Source: a virus
Length of the DNA stretch: 43,029 nucleotides
Virus record (IMG/VR): IMGVR_UViG_3300042544_002266
Location: 1-43,029 of that record
Direction: 5' to 3' (one strand)
The notes under the pieces were generated by a model. That model saw nothing but the letters and a program-made list of their open reading frames with translations, had not been told where the DNA came from and searched no databases. Numbering within the stretch: the first letter of the stretch is position 1; each line of letters starts with the position of its first letter. The position numbers and the translations under genes are program-made. This document shows positions 6,709 through 14,322 of the stretch, piece after piece.

Positions 6709-8727
6709 TTACAATATTTTTTTTGTAATTGTTAATTTTTCGTCTTTATATTTTATAGTCACTCCCGTATTTTCAACAATATTTCCACGTAAAATCTCCT
6801 CACTTAAAAAATCTTCGCAGAGATTTTGAATGATTCTTTTTATTGGTCGTGCACCATATTGTTCCTCTGAATTAAGTTCGAAAATTCTATTCACAACAGA
6901 TTTATCAAACACAATTTTATAGTTCTTTTCTTTCAATCGGTCATTTAATCTACCTAATTCGATATTGATGATTTTTTTCAACGTCTCATCGTTTAATGGG
7001 TTGAAGGTTATAATGTCATCAATACGATTCAAAAATTCAGGATTGAATTGTTGTTTTAGTGCTTTCTGAATGATTGACTTTTTAACTTCGGCTTTTTGTG
7101 TTTCTTTACTGTTCGTAGCAAAACCCATACCATCACCAAACTCCATAACTTTTTTTGCACCTACGTTAGAAGTCATTATGATTAGTGTATTGGTGAAGTT
7201 AACTTTTCGACCAAAGGAATCCGTTAAATGACCCTCATCAAGTATTTGTAATAGAATATTGAACACATCTTTATGTGCCTTTTCAATTTCATCAAAAAGG
7301 ATTACCGAAAATGGATTGTTCTTAACTTTTTCAGTTAATTGACCTCCTTCATCATACCCAACATAACCCGGAGGAGAACCGATTAATCTTGATACGTTGT
7401 GTTTTTCCATAAACTCACTCATATCAACGCGAATAATTTTATTAGGGTCACCAAATAAAATATCTGCAAGTGATTTAGCTAAAAATGTTTTACCAACACC
7501 GGTGGAACCTAAAAAGATAAATGAACCAATTGGTTTATTTGTGTCTTTAATCCCAACTCTATTTCTGCGAATTGATTTAGAAATAATACTAATAGCGTCG
7601 TCCTGACCAATAACTTTTGAAGATAATAGACCCTCTAAACTCAGTAGTTTTTCAGTCTCTTTAGAATCTAACTTACTGATTGGTACTCCAGTCATATTTG
7701 AAACGATTTCATACACATCCTCAACCGACACAGGAGTCTTATTATTTTTTTGATTTGATGTCCACTTTTCTTTCTCTTCGTCAAGTTTCTTTAGAATCTT
7801 TCTTTCCTCATCTCTTAATTTTGCTGCCTGTTCATAGTTTTGACTTTTGACAACCTGAACTTTCTTTTCTTTAAGTTCCTCCGCTGACTTTTTCAAAGAC
7901 TCAATAATTTCAGGAACCTTGCCTGATATTTTTTTATCTGAACCTAATTCATCTAAAATGTCAATTGCCTTATCAGGAAATTGTCTGTCAGTAATGTAAC
8001 GAGACGCCAAAGTTGTGATAGTTTCAACTACGTTATCTTGATACTGAACTTTATGGAAATCTTCATATGATGACTTTAAATTCTGAAGTATCTCAACTGT
8101 CTCTTCTTGAGTCGGTTCTTTCAAAACAATTTTTTGGAATCTTCTAACTAACGCACCATCCTTTTCAATATGTTTTTTAAACTCATCGAATGTGGTTGCT
8201 CCGATACATTGCATTTCACCTCTTGCAAGTGCCGGTTTTAAAATATTAGCAGCATCCATAGCACCACTAGCATTACCTGCACCAACCATAGTGTGTAATT
8301 CGTCGATAAACACAATCACATTTGGATTTTCTTGAAGTTCGTTAAGAATTGCTTTGATTCTCTCTTCAAATTGTCCTCTATACTTAGTTCCTGCAACAAG
8401 TGATGTTAAATCTAACGACACTAATCTTTTATCTAACAAACTACTTGGACAATTACCCTTACTGATTTGTAATGCCAATTTTTCTACAAGTGCAGATTTA
8501 CCTACACCCGCATCACCAACAATCACCACATTATTCTTTTTCTTACGAGAAAGAATTTGTGTGATTCTTTTTACTTCCTTTTCTCTCCCAACAACAGGGT
8601 CTATTTTTCCTTCTTCTGCAAGTTTTATCAAATCCCTTGAGAAATTATCAAGAATAGGTGTTGTTGAATTTGTTCTTTTGTTTTTTTGTACGGGCTTCGA
8701 ACCCTCTTCGAAAAAATCTACAGACAT
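6709..8727 (-). CDS. ClpC-like AAA+ protein unfoldase lacking the Clp N-domain
   Basis: This 672-residue protein has two AAA+ modules. The first has Walker A GDAGVGKS (71-78), Walker B V-I-V-F-I-D-E (137-143) and a pore loop K-Y-R-G (115-118). The second has GSTGVGKT (407-414), V-I-L-F-D-E (475-480) and pore loop G-Y-V-G (454-457). A UVR-like helical segment between them (about 283-320) marks it as ClpC rather than ClpB. M-G-F at 534-536 sits where ClpC carries its ClpP-docking loop. Cellular ClpC is about 810-850 residues; here the N-terminal Clp_N repeats are replaced by about 30 residues. It probably unfolds proteins, perhaps for the host ClpP; no phage ClpP is in the window. It is divergent from the Hsp20 gene. 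Confidence 0.92.
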   Translation of the reverse strand: MSVDFFEEGSKPVQKNKRTNSTTPILDNFSRDLIKLAEEGKIDPVVGREKEVKRITQILSRKKKNNVVIVGDAGVGKSALVEKLALQISKGNCPSSLLDKRLVSLDLTSLVAGTKYRGQFEERIKAILNELQENPNVIVFIDELHTMVGAGNASGAMDAANILKPALARGEMQCIGATTFDEFKKHIEKDGALVRRFQKIVLKEPTQEETVEILQNLKSSYEDFHKVQYQDNVVETITTLASRYITDRQFPDKAIDILDELGSDKKISGKVPEIIESLKKSAEELKEKKVQVVKSQNYEQAAKLRDEERKILKKLDEEKEKWTSNQKNNKTPVSVEDVYEIVSNMTGVPISKLDSKETEKLLSLEGLLSSKVIGQDDAISIISKSIRRNRVGIKDTNKPIGSFIFLGSTGVGKTFLAKSLADILFGDPNKIIRVDMSEFMEKHNVSRLIGSPPGYVGYDEGGQLTEKVKNNPFSVILFDEIEKAHKDVFNILLQILDEGHLTDSFGRKVNFTNTLIIMTSNVGAKKVMEFGDGMGFATNSKETQKAEVKKSIIQKALKQQFNPEFLNRIDDIITFNPLNDETLKKIINIELGRLNDRLKEKNYKIVFDKSVVNRIFELNSEEQYGARPIKRIIQNLCEDFLSEEILRGNIVENTGVTIKYKDEKLTITKKIL

Positions 8728-8749
8728 ATAATACGATTTAGTGTTAGAA

Positions 8750-8781
8750 CAAACTTAAGAATTATTAATCAAAAAAACAAA
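8750..8781 (-). promoter_or_regulatory. Bacteroidota-type promoter for the Clp gene
   Basis: On the minus strand TTTG (complement of 8778-8781) is followed after exactly 20 bases by TAAGTTTG (complement of 8750-8757), matching the TTTG / TAnnTTTG consensus of the Bacteroidota primary sigma factor. The predicted start gives a leader of roughly 15 bases before the ATG at 8727. Confidence 0.6.
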
Positions 8782-8784
8782 TAA

Positions 8785-8840
8785 ATGTCAAAATGTCTAA
8801 AAAAATGTCTAACCGATGTCTAAATGTCAGTTTTAGACAT
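8785..8840. repeat. Cluster of ATGTC repeats in the Clp/Hsp20 divergent promoter
   Basis: Five direct copies of ATGTC begin at 8785, 8793, 8805, 8816 and 8824, and an inverted copy (GACAT) lies at 8836-8840. Most are within the longer element AAATGTC(T)AA. Steps are 8, 12, 11 and 8 bases. The array lies directly behind the -33 element of the Clp promoter and upstream of the Hsp20 gene, as expected for an operator or a replication-type iteron set. Confidence 0.65.
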
Positions 8841-8883
8841 TTGGCAAACAAATTGATTATATCGTAATAAAAATTAATATACT

Positions 8884-9252
8884 ATGATAACATTATTTAA
8901 AGACCCATTTTTCCAAGGTTTCGAAAGTGTGTTCGAACCATCAAAATTCCTAAAAACTCCTGAAACTCGTGTTCGTAAAACTGAAACTGAATACGTTGTT
9001 TTATTAAGTGTTCCCGGCTTGACTAAAGATGATTTAAAAATCTCCACCAAAGAAGGAATACTTAAGATTTCGTTTGAGAAAGAGGAGAGTGACGATAATC
9101 ACTACTTTACCGGTAGTTTCGTTAAATCATATAACATTCCTGACGATGTAAAAGAAAAGGATATTGTCGGTAAGGTTGAGAATGGTATTCTCGAATTAAC
9201 ATTACCAATCGACAAGAAAAAATCACTTGAACGTCTAATCTCCCTTAATTAA
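8884..9252 (+). CDS. Small heat-shock protein (Hsp20/alpha-crystallin)
   Basis: This 122-residue protein is a single alpha-crystallin domain. Motifs seen are V-P-G-L-T-K-D-D-L-K-I (43-53), the loop 'f.KsynIPddVke.di.gkveNGiLeltlP' and the conserved G-I-L-E-L-T-L-P (101-108). Hsp20 proteins hold unfolding proteins as ATP-independent chaperones and pass them to Hsp70 or disaggregases. The N-terminal arm is short (about 25 residues) and the C-terminal I-x-I-type tail is replaced by L-I-S-L. It lies head-to-head with the ClpC-like gene across 156 bases, so the two probably form one phage proteostasis unit. A strong terminator follows it. Confidence 0.93.
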   Translation: MITLFKDPFFQGFESVFEPSKFLKTPETRVRKTETEYVVLLSVPGLTKDDLKISTKEGILKISFEKEESDDNHYFTGSFVKSYNIPDDVKEKDIVGKVENGILELTLPIDKKKSLERLISLN

Positions 9253-9255
9253 ATG

Positions 9256-9280
9256 AAACCCCGAGAAATCGGGGTTTTTT
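9256..9280 (+). terminator. Strong terminator after the Hsp20 gene
   Basis: A 9-bp stem, AAACCCCGA (9256-9264) with TCGGGGTTT (9269-9277), closes a GAAA tetraloop and runs into a T-tract. It follows the Hsp20 stop by 3 bases. Confidence 0.92.
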
Positions 9281-9286
9281 ATTTGA

Positions 9287-9294
9287 TATTTATA
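9287..9294 (+). promoter_or_regulatory. TATTTATA motif upstream of the KTSC gene
   Basis: TATTTATA lies just after the Hsp20 terminator, 59 bases before the ATG at 9354 and 8 bases before an alternative in-frame TTG at 9303. It is probably the late promoter of the KTSC/nucleotidyltransferase pair. Confidence 0.5.
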
Positions 9295-9353
9295 TTATAG
9301 GTTTGATTATTAATTTAAAAAAGTTTATATTATTAATACTAAAAATTAAACAT

Positions 9354-9599
9354 ATGGGTATTATAAGTGAAAAAATAGATGGTAAGAACATCTTAGTTGA
9401 GATTAACTCAAGTAACATCAAAAGAGCGAATTTTAATACGGAATCGGAAGTTTTAACGATTACATTTAATAATGGTGCTATTTATGAATACTATGAGTTT
9501 CCTTGGGACAAGTTTACAAAATTTAGAATGTCTGAATCACAAGGTAAATTTTTGAATAGTAACATAAACGGTAAGTATAAATTTAAGAAAGTAGTATGA
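9354..9599 (+). CDS. KTSC-domain protein
   Basis: This 81-residue protein matches the KTSC domain. It has an N-terminal S-S-N-I-K-R-A-N-F strand, a central strand pair ending in Y-E-Y-Y-E-F-P, and the closing 'f...S.GkfLNsnIngkYkFkkV' segment; the usual K-T-S-C-like end is present only loosely. KTSC domains are small, often found fused to lysyl-tRNA synthetase or in phage proteins, and their function is unclear. I chose the ATG at 9354; an in-frame TTG at 9303 would add 17 hydrophobic residues. The stop overlaps the next start (ATGA), so it is coupled to the nucleotidyltransferase. Confidence 0.8.
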   Translation: MGIISEKIDGKNILVEINSSNIKRANFNTESEVLTITFNNGAIYEYYEFPWDKFTKFRMSESQGKFLNSNINGKYKFKKVV

Positions 9600-10387
9600 T
9601 GGAAAAATCTTTGGTTGACGAACTATTAGAAGATAGTGAATTAGACCAAAAGATAGTTAAATCCTTTTATTCTAAGGATTCCTTATCCTCTGAAATTTTT
9701 CAGGAGGGTAATGGTTCATTTACTATGAATAAAGATGTTAGAGAAAAGCTATTGGAAATCTCTGATAATTTCATCGAGTTTATTGGGGTCGATTTCTTTA
9801 TTCACGATATTCATCTAACCGGTTCATTATCCAATTTCAATTGGTCTGAGTATTCGGATGTGGATTTACACATATTAGTGGACTTCAATGAGTTTGATGA
9901 ATCAGGTAAAAAGGATTCATCGTCAATGCATAAAATAATTAAAGAGTTTTTTGATGCCAAAAAGAACGTTTGGAATTCGACACATAACATTAAGATAAAA
10001 GGTTATGATGTGGAACTTTATGTTCAGGATGCAAATGAAAAACATTTATCTTCCGGTGTTTACTCTATTCTAAATAATAAATGGATAATAGAACCTAAGA
10101 AGGGTAAAGAACATATTGACGACCGTACAATTATGGAAAAAGGTCAAGAATATGCCAATCTAATCGATTCACTATTGAAGTCTTCTGAATCAGGAAAAGA
10201 CGTTTCTGATGAAATTGATGATGTTAAATCAAAATTAAAGCAGTTTAGACAATCAGGTCTTGAGAAGGGAGGGGAGTATTCTTATGAAAATCTCACCTTC
10301 AAATTACTAAGAAGAAACGGTTACATTGAGAAGTTAATGAACATCAAAAAGGGTATCAAAAACAAGAAATTATCTATAGCGCAATAA
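9596..10387 (+). CDS. Nucleotidyltransferase-fold protein (pol-beta superfamily)
   Basis: This 263-residue protein carries the nucleotidyltransferase signature: G-S at 76-77, then D-V-D at 88-90 in S-E-Y-S-D-V-D-L-H-I-L-V, and a third acidic strand G-Y-D-V-E-L-Y-V (136-143). These residues bind two metals and the nucleotide. The N-terminal 70 residues and C-terminal helices are not recognised. Such proteins transfer a nucleotide to RNA, a protein or a small molecule, or act as toxin-type enzymes; the target cannot be read here. It overlaps the KTSC gene by 4 bases and precedes genes for virion proteins, so it may be a late or packaged enzyme. Confidence 0.8.
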   Translation: MMEKSLVDELLEDSELDQKIVKSFYSKDSLSSEIFQEGNGSFTMNKDVREKLLEISDNFIEFIGVDFFIHDIHLTGSLSNFNWSEYSDVDLHILVDFNEFDESGKKDSSSMHKIIKEFFDAKKNVWNSTHNIKIKGYDVELYVQDANEKHLSSGVYSILNNKWIIEPKKGKEHIDDRTIMEKGQEYANLIDSLLKSSESGKDVSDEIDDVKSKLKQFRQSGLEKGGEYSYENLTFKLLRRNGYIEKLMNIKKGIKNKKLSIAQ

Positions 10388-10416
10388 TAAACCATATTTT
10401 TTTTCATATATCTATG

Positions 10417-10424
10417 TATTTATA
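10417..10424 (+). promoter_or_regulatory. TATTTATA motif upstream of the acidic 451-aa gene
   Basis: GTATTTATA lies 33 bases before the ATG at 10458, leaving a short A/T-rich leader. It is the start of a head-gene operon running to 14298. Confidence 0.55.
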
Positions 10425-10457
10425 TGGTAAGAATAATTTCATTTAATAATATTAAAA

Positions 10458-11813
10458 ATGGGAGATTTAAAACCACTCGGTAGTGAGAAATTAAGCGGGG
10501 ACGACAAATTAAAGAGAATCCTTGAGCTTACCTACTATAACAACAATAAGAACACTTCAGCAACACAGAAAGCTGAACACATATCAGAATCCGCTACAGG
10601 AGTATATGGTATCGTTAGAGAAAAAGACGGATACTATGTTAAGAGAGGGTTAAACGAATCATCGCTTGATTATATCGGAGGTATGTTTATGAAGAATAAA
10701 AACAAATTTTCTTCATACGCAGAAGCACTTAAAAGATTAGAACTTTTAAAGGGACAAGAGATGTTACAAGAACAAACGAAATACGTTTTAAAAAGTAACA
10801 AACCGTCCGCGGCTCCAACTGAAATGCCACCTCCACCTGCAGAAGCGGCGGCTGAGATGCCACCAGCATTACCACCGGCAGACGGTGAAATGCCAGCAGC
10901 TCCTGAAATGGGTGATGAGATGGGTGGTGAAATGCCAGCAGCTCCTGAAATGGGAGACGAAATGGGTGATGAGATGGGTGGTGACCAAGAAACTGCACCT
11001 GAAGACGGTGAAGACAAAATGAAAGTCGTTCAAAAATTAACAGGTAAGTTAGGTCAAAAAATTAGAGACATCCAAGATGACTTGGAAAGTGACGATATCA
11101 AATACATCATTAATTCAGTTTTATCTGCGGTTAATTTAGATAAATTAGACTTAGAAGATAAGGAAGAAATTTTAGGTAAATTTGAAGATGAGGAAGAGTT
11201 TGCTGGTGAGGACGGAACCGAAGGTGGTGACGAAATGCCGAGTGAAGTTCCTGCTGAAGAACCTGAAGCTGAATTAGGTGAAGTAGACGGTATTGACGCA
11301 TTGGAGAATTTAGTTAATATGAGTTTTGACGAAGGTTTCGATGATTTCGACACTCAAGTACAATCTGACGAATTATCTTTCGATGATGAGATATCTTGGG
11401 ACGAAGAGGGTGAAGATGAAAATATGGATTCACCGGTTGGTCGTCACGATGCTTTAGACAATGTTGATGTCGAGAAAGAAAAAGTAAGAACAAAAACAAA
11501 ACACTTTGTGGAACCAGATAGTGAAGAAGATTTATATTATAGACAAGCTTCTATGGATTCTATGGGTGATTTTGATAGTGATGCAGATATTTTTGGTGAT
11601 GATGGGTATGGTGATACTTTCAACTTTGATTTGAAAGAAGAAGACCCATTAGGGGATGAGTTTGGTAATGAGATGGGAGACACTACAAGTGATGTAAATG
11701 ACCCTGATTTCTATGATGGTGACGAAGTAAAACCAAAAGAAATCGACATTAACGAATTAACAGATATCATTAACAATAGTGTTAAAGAAACATTAAGAAA
11801 ACACTTTGAATAA
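10458..11813 (+). CDS. Acidic virion-associated protein with Met/Pro/Glu repeats
   Basis: I do not recognise this 451-residue protein. It is very acidic (Asp and Glu dominate after residue 110). It has a basic, folded-looking N-terminal about 110 residues containing an 'E..GYYVKRGLNESSLDYIGGMFMKN' type patch, and a Pro/Ala/Met section at about 115-180 with imperfect E-M-P-A-A-P-E-M-G-D-E-M-G repeats. A long acidic tail with scattered Phe and Asp follows. The DNA repeat is visible at about 10888-10980. Acidic, repeat-rich proteins beside terminase often belong to the prohead core or packaged internal proteins, an inference supported only by location. Confidence 0.6.
   Translation: MGDLKPLGSEKLSGDDKLKRILELTYYNNNKNTSATQKAEHISESATGVYGIVREKDGYYVKRGLNESSLDYIGGMFMKNKNKFSSYAEALKRLELLKGQEMLQEQTKYVLKSNKPSAAPTEMPPPPAEAAAEMPPALPPADGEMPAAPEMGDEMGGEMPAAPEMGDEMGDEMGGDQETAPEDGEDKMKVVQKLTGKLGQKIRDIQDDLESDDIKYIINSVLSAVNLDKLDLEDKEEILGKFEDEEEFAGEDGTEGGDEMPSEVPAEEPEAELGEVDGIDALENLVNMSFDEGFDDFDTQVQSDELSFDDEISWDEEGEDENMDSPVGRHDALDNVDVEKEKVRTKTKHFVEPDSEEDLYYRQASMDSMGDFDSDADIFGDDGYGDTFNFDLKEEDPLGDEFGNEMGDTTSDVNDPDFYDGDEVKPKEIDINELTDIINNSVKETLRKHFE
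10888..10980 (+). repeat. Tandem repeat encoding EMPAAPEMGDEMG units
   Basis: The block GGTGAAATGCCAGCAGCTCC... GAAATGGG(T/A)GA(T/C)GA is present twice, followed by further GAAATGGGTGATGAGATGGGTGGTGA copies. It lies inside the acidic 451-residue gene and may vary in copy number. Confidence 0.75.
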
Positions 11814-11815
11814 TA

Positions 11816-12214
11816 ATGTTTTTATTATACATCAATGAATTAGGAAAAGACTATAAAGGTCAACCACAATACGAATTTATATTCGGTAATGATATTGATG
11901 TATTAATGGATGAATGGTTTATAATTCCATCTTCAGGCAGAGCAGTTCCACCTGAATTAGAACAAATAAATTTAGTCGGATTATTAAAAAACTCCGATTT
12001 ACAATTAGAATTAGTTCAAAATTCAGATTATTTCGGAATGATAGATGCGGTAGATGGAATTATTGCTTTAGGATGGGAACCTTTTGATATACACGCAGAA
12101 GAAAGACCTGAAAGGGTTTCTTTTCATTTTGGAGAAGATATTGATAGTGTAACTGAAAAGTTAGAATTAAAGGGTTTAAGATTAATAAATGAAGAAATTA
12201 AATACAGAATTTAA
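11816..12214 (+). CDS. Hypothetical protein, 132 aa
   Basis: This 132-residue protein is not recognised. It is acidic and mixed alpha/beta, with motifs such as G-K-D-Y-K-G-Q-P-Q-Y-E-F-I-F-G and a C-terminal 'edidsvteKLelkGLrlInee' helix-strand. It starts 2 bases after the preceding stop and its stop is directly followed by the next ATG, so it is part of the same operon as the acidic and EF-hand genes. Its location among head genes suggests a late or structural role only by context. Confidence 0.6.
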   Translation: MFLLYINELGKDYKGQPQYEFIFGNDIDVLMDEWFIIPSSGRAVPPELEQINLVGLLKNSDLQLELVQNSDYFGMIDAVDGIIALGWEPFDIHAEERPERVSFHFGEDIDSVTEKLELKGLRLINEEIKYRI

Positions 12215-13051
12215 ATGAAACGTAACGAAATCGTTGGTAAATTAATCAAAGAAGGGTTTTCTCAAAGTACATTAGTTAATATGTCTGATAAACAATTAGG
12301 TATGTTAGCGGAAAGACTTGTTGTGACCCCTGACCAATTAAAAAACCCTGCAATTGCTGCGGTTGCGAATGACCCTAAAAAAGATGTTGTAGTTAAATCT
12401 GCGGAAGTTACCGAAGAGAAACCAAAAGCAGGACTTTCTAAAAAAACATTAAAAGGAAAACAAACAAAAATCGATAAAAACCACAATGGTAAAATTGATG
12501 CTCAAGATTTTAAAATATTAAAAGGACAGAAAAAAGAAGTTAAGGAAGAACTAAAAGGAAATCAAGAAAAAATTGATAAAAACAAAAACGGAAAGATTGA
12601 TTCTGAAGACTTTAAGTTATTAAAATCCAAAAAGAAGACCGATATTAAAAAGAAATTAGAAGATTTAGATAAAAAAGAAGTTAACGAGTGGGTTGATAAA
12701 TTGGTAGAAAATGATTATCATTCATTAACAACCAAAGATGAAATTATGGAACTTATTAAAATTAAGTTGAACGAACAACCCGATGTAATGGAACCTGATA
12801 TTGATGTGGAACCAGATATTGATATTGAACCTGATATTGATTCGCCTCCTTCACCTGATAAAGACCCTTTCATTGACCCTTGGCAAAATCCTGGTGAAGG
12901 ACCTGACCCAAGACCTAAATTTGAAACGGGTAAGGGGATGCCGGAGTTTTTAAAATTTAAGAATATTTTAAAATCAATGAATCAACCAAAAAATCAAGCA
13001 GATACCATATCGGAATCTGTTATGAACAAAATCAGAAAAATATTAAAATGA
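12215..13051 (+). CDS. EF-hand-containing phage protein
   Basis: This 278-residue protein has two canonical calcium-binding EF-hand loops: D87-K-N-H-N-G-K-I-D-A-Q-D98-F and D121-K-N-K-N-G-K-I-D-S-E-D132-F, 34 residues apart, each with acidic or Asn ligands at 1, 3, 5, the Gly at 6, Ile at 8 and Asp at 12. The final Asp (not Glu) and loop spacing resemble dockerin-like or prokaryotic EF-hands. Flanking regions are Lys-rich helices; near residue 190-215 there is an E-P-D-I-D-(V/I) repeat and a Pro-rich segment. It could use Ca2+ to order or cross-link in the virion. The start directly abuts the previous stop and the end overlaps the next start (ATGA). Confidence 0.7.
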   Translation: MKRNEIVGKLIKEGFSQSTLVNMSDKQLGMLAERLVVTPDQLKNPAIAAVANDPKKDVVVKSAEVTEEKPKAGLSKKTLKGKQTKIDKNHNGKIDAQDFKILKGQKKEVKEELKGNQEKIDKNKNGKIDSEDFKLLKSKKKTDIKKKLEDLDKKEVNEWVDKLVENDYHSLTTKDEIMELIKIKLNEQPDVMEPDIDVEPDIDIEPDIDSPPSPDKDPFIDPWQNPGEGPDPRPKFETGKGMPEFLKFKNILKSMNQPKNQADTISESVMNKIRKILK

Positions 13052-14298
13052 CAAAAAAGGAATTTAATGAGGCAATGAAATTCGCTAACAATAGTAGACC
13101 TGACGCGGCTGTTGGGGATAAGTTAGCGAGTAGAGAAACGCCGTTTAAAAAAGTAGATTTTCCTGAACCGGATGACGAAGGTTATTCTAATTACGAAGAG
13201 TTATTAGCGACCGACGAATACGATACTGCATTACAAAGATTAGCGGAGTACACCGGAAACGCAAACATCGGTTCTGGTATTCAAGGAGGTTATTATCAAT
13301 TATCAATTCAAGCAAGTAGAATACTTTCTGAAATTCAAAATGCTGAGAGAACTCACGAAGTTGAATTAGAGGAGTTGTGTGAGAGAATGATACGTGAGTA
13401 TTTTAAAATTCCTGAAAATAGATTACAATTCGACATTAAGTTAGAAACTCAAAGTATGCAGGTGAATCAAGACCCTACAGAAGCTGAGGTACAGGAACAA
13501 GAAGAAGAATTAGTTGATGAGATATTAAACTTAGAAAGAGCAAAAAGAAGATTGTTAAACGCAATGACTCAAGGTCACGCAGTTGATGGGACTTGGATGT
13601 TTAAAAATGTTATACCTGAAATCCAAAGAATTACAGGTGTTGAAAATTTAACTGACAAGTATGCGATTTTCGTATCTACTATGATGTTAGGATATTGGCA
13701 ATTTCCTGAAACTATGATGGAAATGGTGATGTCGGAAGCGGGTGCTGCTGGTAAAACGAGACTTGATTCAACAACAAATCCACCAACAGTAGTTGCGAGA
13801 GCGGTTATATTCCCATTCTTAATTCACGAAGCAATTAAAGGTGTAATGGAATTCTTATCAAAACAAAGAAATCCTGAAAATCCTGAAATGGTTCAAAGAG
13901 CAATGGATTTAGAAGATAATGTTCGTGATGAAATATGGGACATTAGATTAGGACCAGCAATTTGGAGAAGATTATATTCATTATATCCTGAGGCAATCAG
14001 AAATGAAGAAGATAAAAAGAGATTACAATTCTACATTTATTCAAATGTTGCAAACTTACCAGCTAAAGAATTTTTAGTATTAATGAAAGAAGTAATTGGT
14101 AATACTGAAATGGGTAAGAAGTTAATAGGAGCAATGTACTATGACTTAACGAGAAAAGTAGATGATGAACAAGTTACAAAGTCAACTTCGGAGTTTAGGA
14201 AGTTGATTGACGAAATAACTCCCAAAGTGGAAGAAGACGATTTAAAGAATTTATTGTCAGGACTGAATATCAGTTTATCAAATGAAGGAGGTTCTTAA
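13048..14298 (+). CDS. Conserved-looking virion/packaging protein, 416 aa, family unknown
   Basis: I do not recognise this 416-residue protein. It is mostly helical with even composition; notable features are a 'N-A-E-R-T-H-E-V-E-L-E-E-L-C-E-R-M-I-R-E-Y-F' helix near residue 98-118, a hydrophobic M-M-L-G-Y-W-Q-F-P patch and an 'IWRRLYSLYPEA' motif. It starts with an ATGA overlap with the EF-hand gene and ends inside a strong terminator, immediately before terminase. That place, in T4-like phages, often holds small terminase, neck or head-completion genes, but none of those is recognised in its sequence. Confidence 0.6.
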   Translation: MTKKEFNEAMKFANNSRPDAAVGDKLASRETPFKKVDFPEPDDEGYSNYEELLATDEYDTALQRLAEYTGNANIGSGIQGGYYQLSIQASRILSEIQNAERTHEVELEELCERMIREYFKIPENRLQFDIKLETQSMQVNQDPTEAEVQEQEEELVDEILNLERAKRRLLNAMTQGHAVDGTWMFKNVIPEIQRITGVENLTDKYAIFVSTMMLGYWQFPETMMEMVMSEAGAAGKTRLDSTTNPPTVVARAVIFPFLIHEAIKGVMEFLSKQRNPENPEMVQRAMDLEDNVRDEIWDIRLGPAIWRRLYSLYPEAIRNEEDKKRLQFYIYSNVANLPAKEFLVLMKEVIGNTEMGKKLIGAMYYDLTRKVDDEQVTKSTSEFRKLIDEITPKVEEDDLKNLLSGLNISLSNEGGS

Positions 14299-14310
14299 CC
14301 TCCTTTTTTT
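14285..14310 (+). terminator. Terminator overlapping the stop codon before terminase
   Basis: A 9-bp stem AAGGAGGTT (14285-14293) with AACCTCCTT (14297-14305) closes a three-base loop and runs into seven T. The TAA stop of the preceding gene lies in the loop and stem. The GTATTTATA motif of terminase starts one base after the T-tract. Confidence 0.88.
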
Positions 14311-14311
14311 G

Positions 14312-14319
14312 TATTTATA
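14312..14319 (+). promoter_or_regulatory. TATTTATA motif for terminase
   Basis: TATTTATA ends 3 bases before the ATG at 14323 and begins 1 base after the terminator's T-tract. Any transcript started from it would be nearly leaderless. Confidence 0.6.
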
Positions 14320-14322
14320 CAT

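Noticed and set aside
8836-8883. Bacteroidota promoter for Hsp20
   Set aside because: TTG and TATATCG are present but do not match TAnnTTTG with correct spacing, so no promoter is claimed.
9303-9353. Extended TTG start for the KTSC gene
   Set aside because: It would add 17 hydrophobic/basic residues outside the domain; the ATG at 9354 fits the KTSC domain start, though the late motif spacing keeps the TTG possible.
10424-10483. 19-residue leader-like ORF just after the TATTTATA motif (ATG at 10424)
   Set aside because: Its ATG overlaps the motif and it runs out of frame into the acidic gene; no sign of regulation, likely chance.
10670-11017. Minus-strand Ser/Ile/Pro-rich ORF
   Set aside because: Antisense of the acidic repeat region of the 451-residue gene; no start context or neighbours support it.
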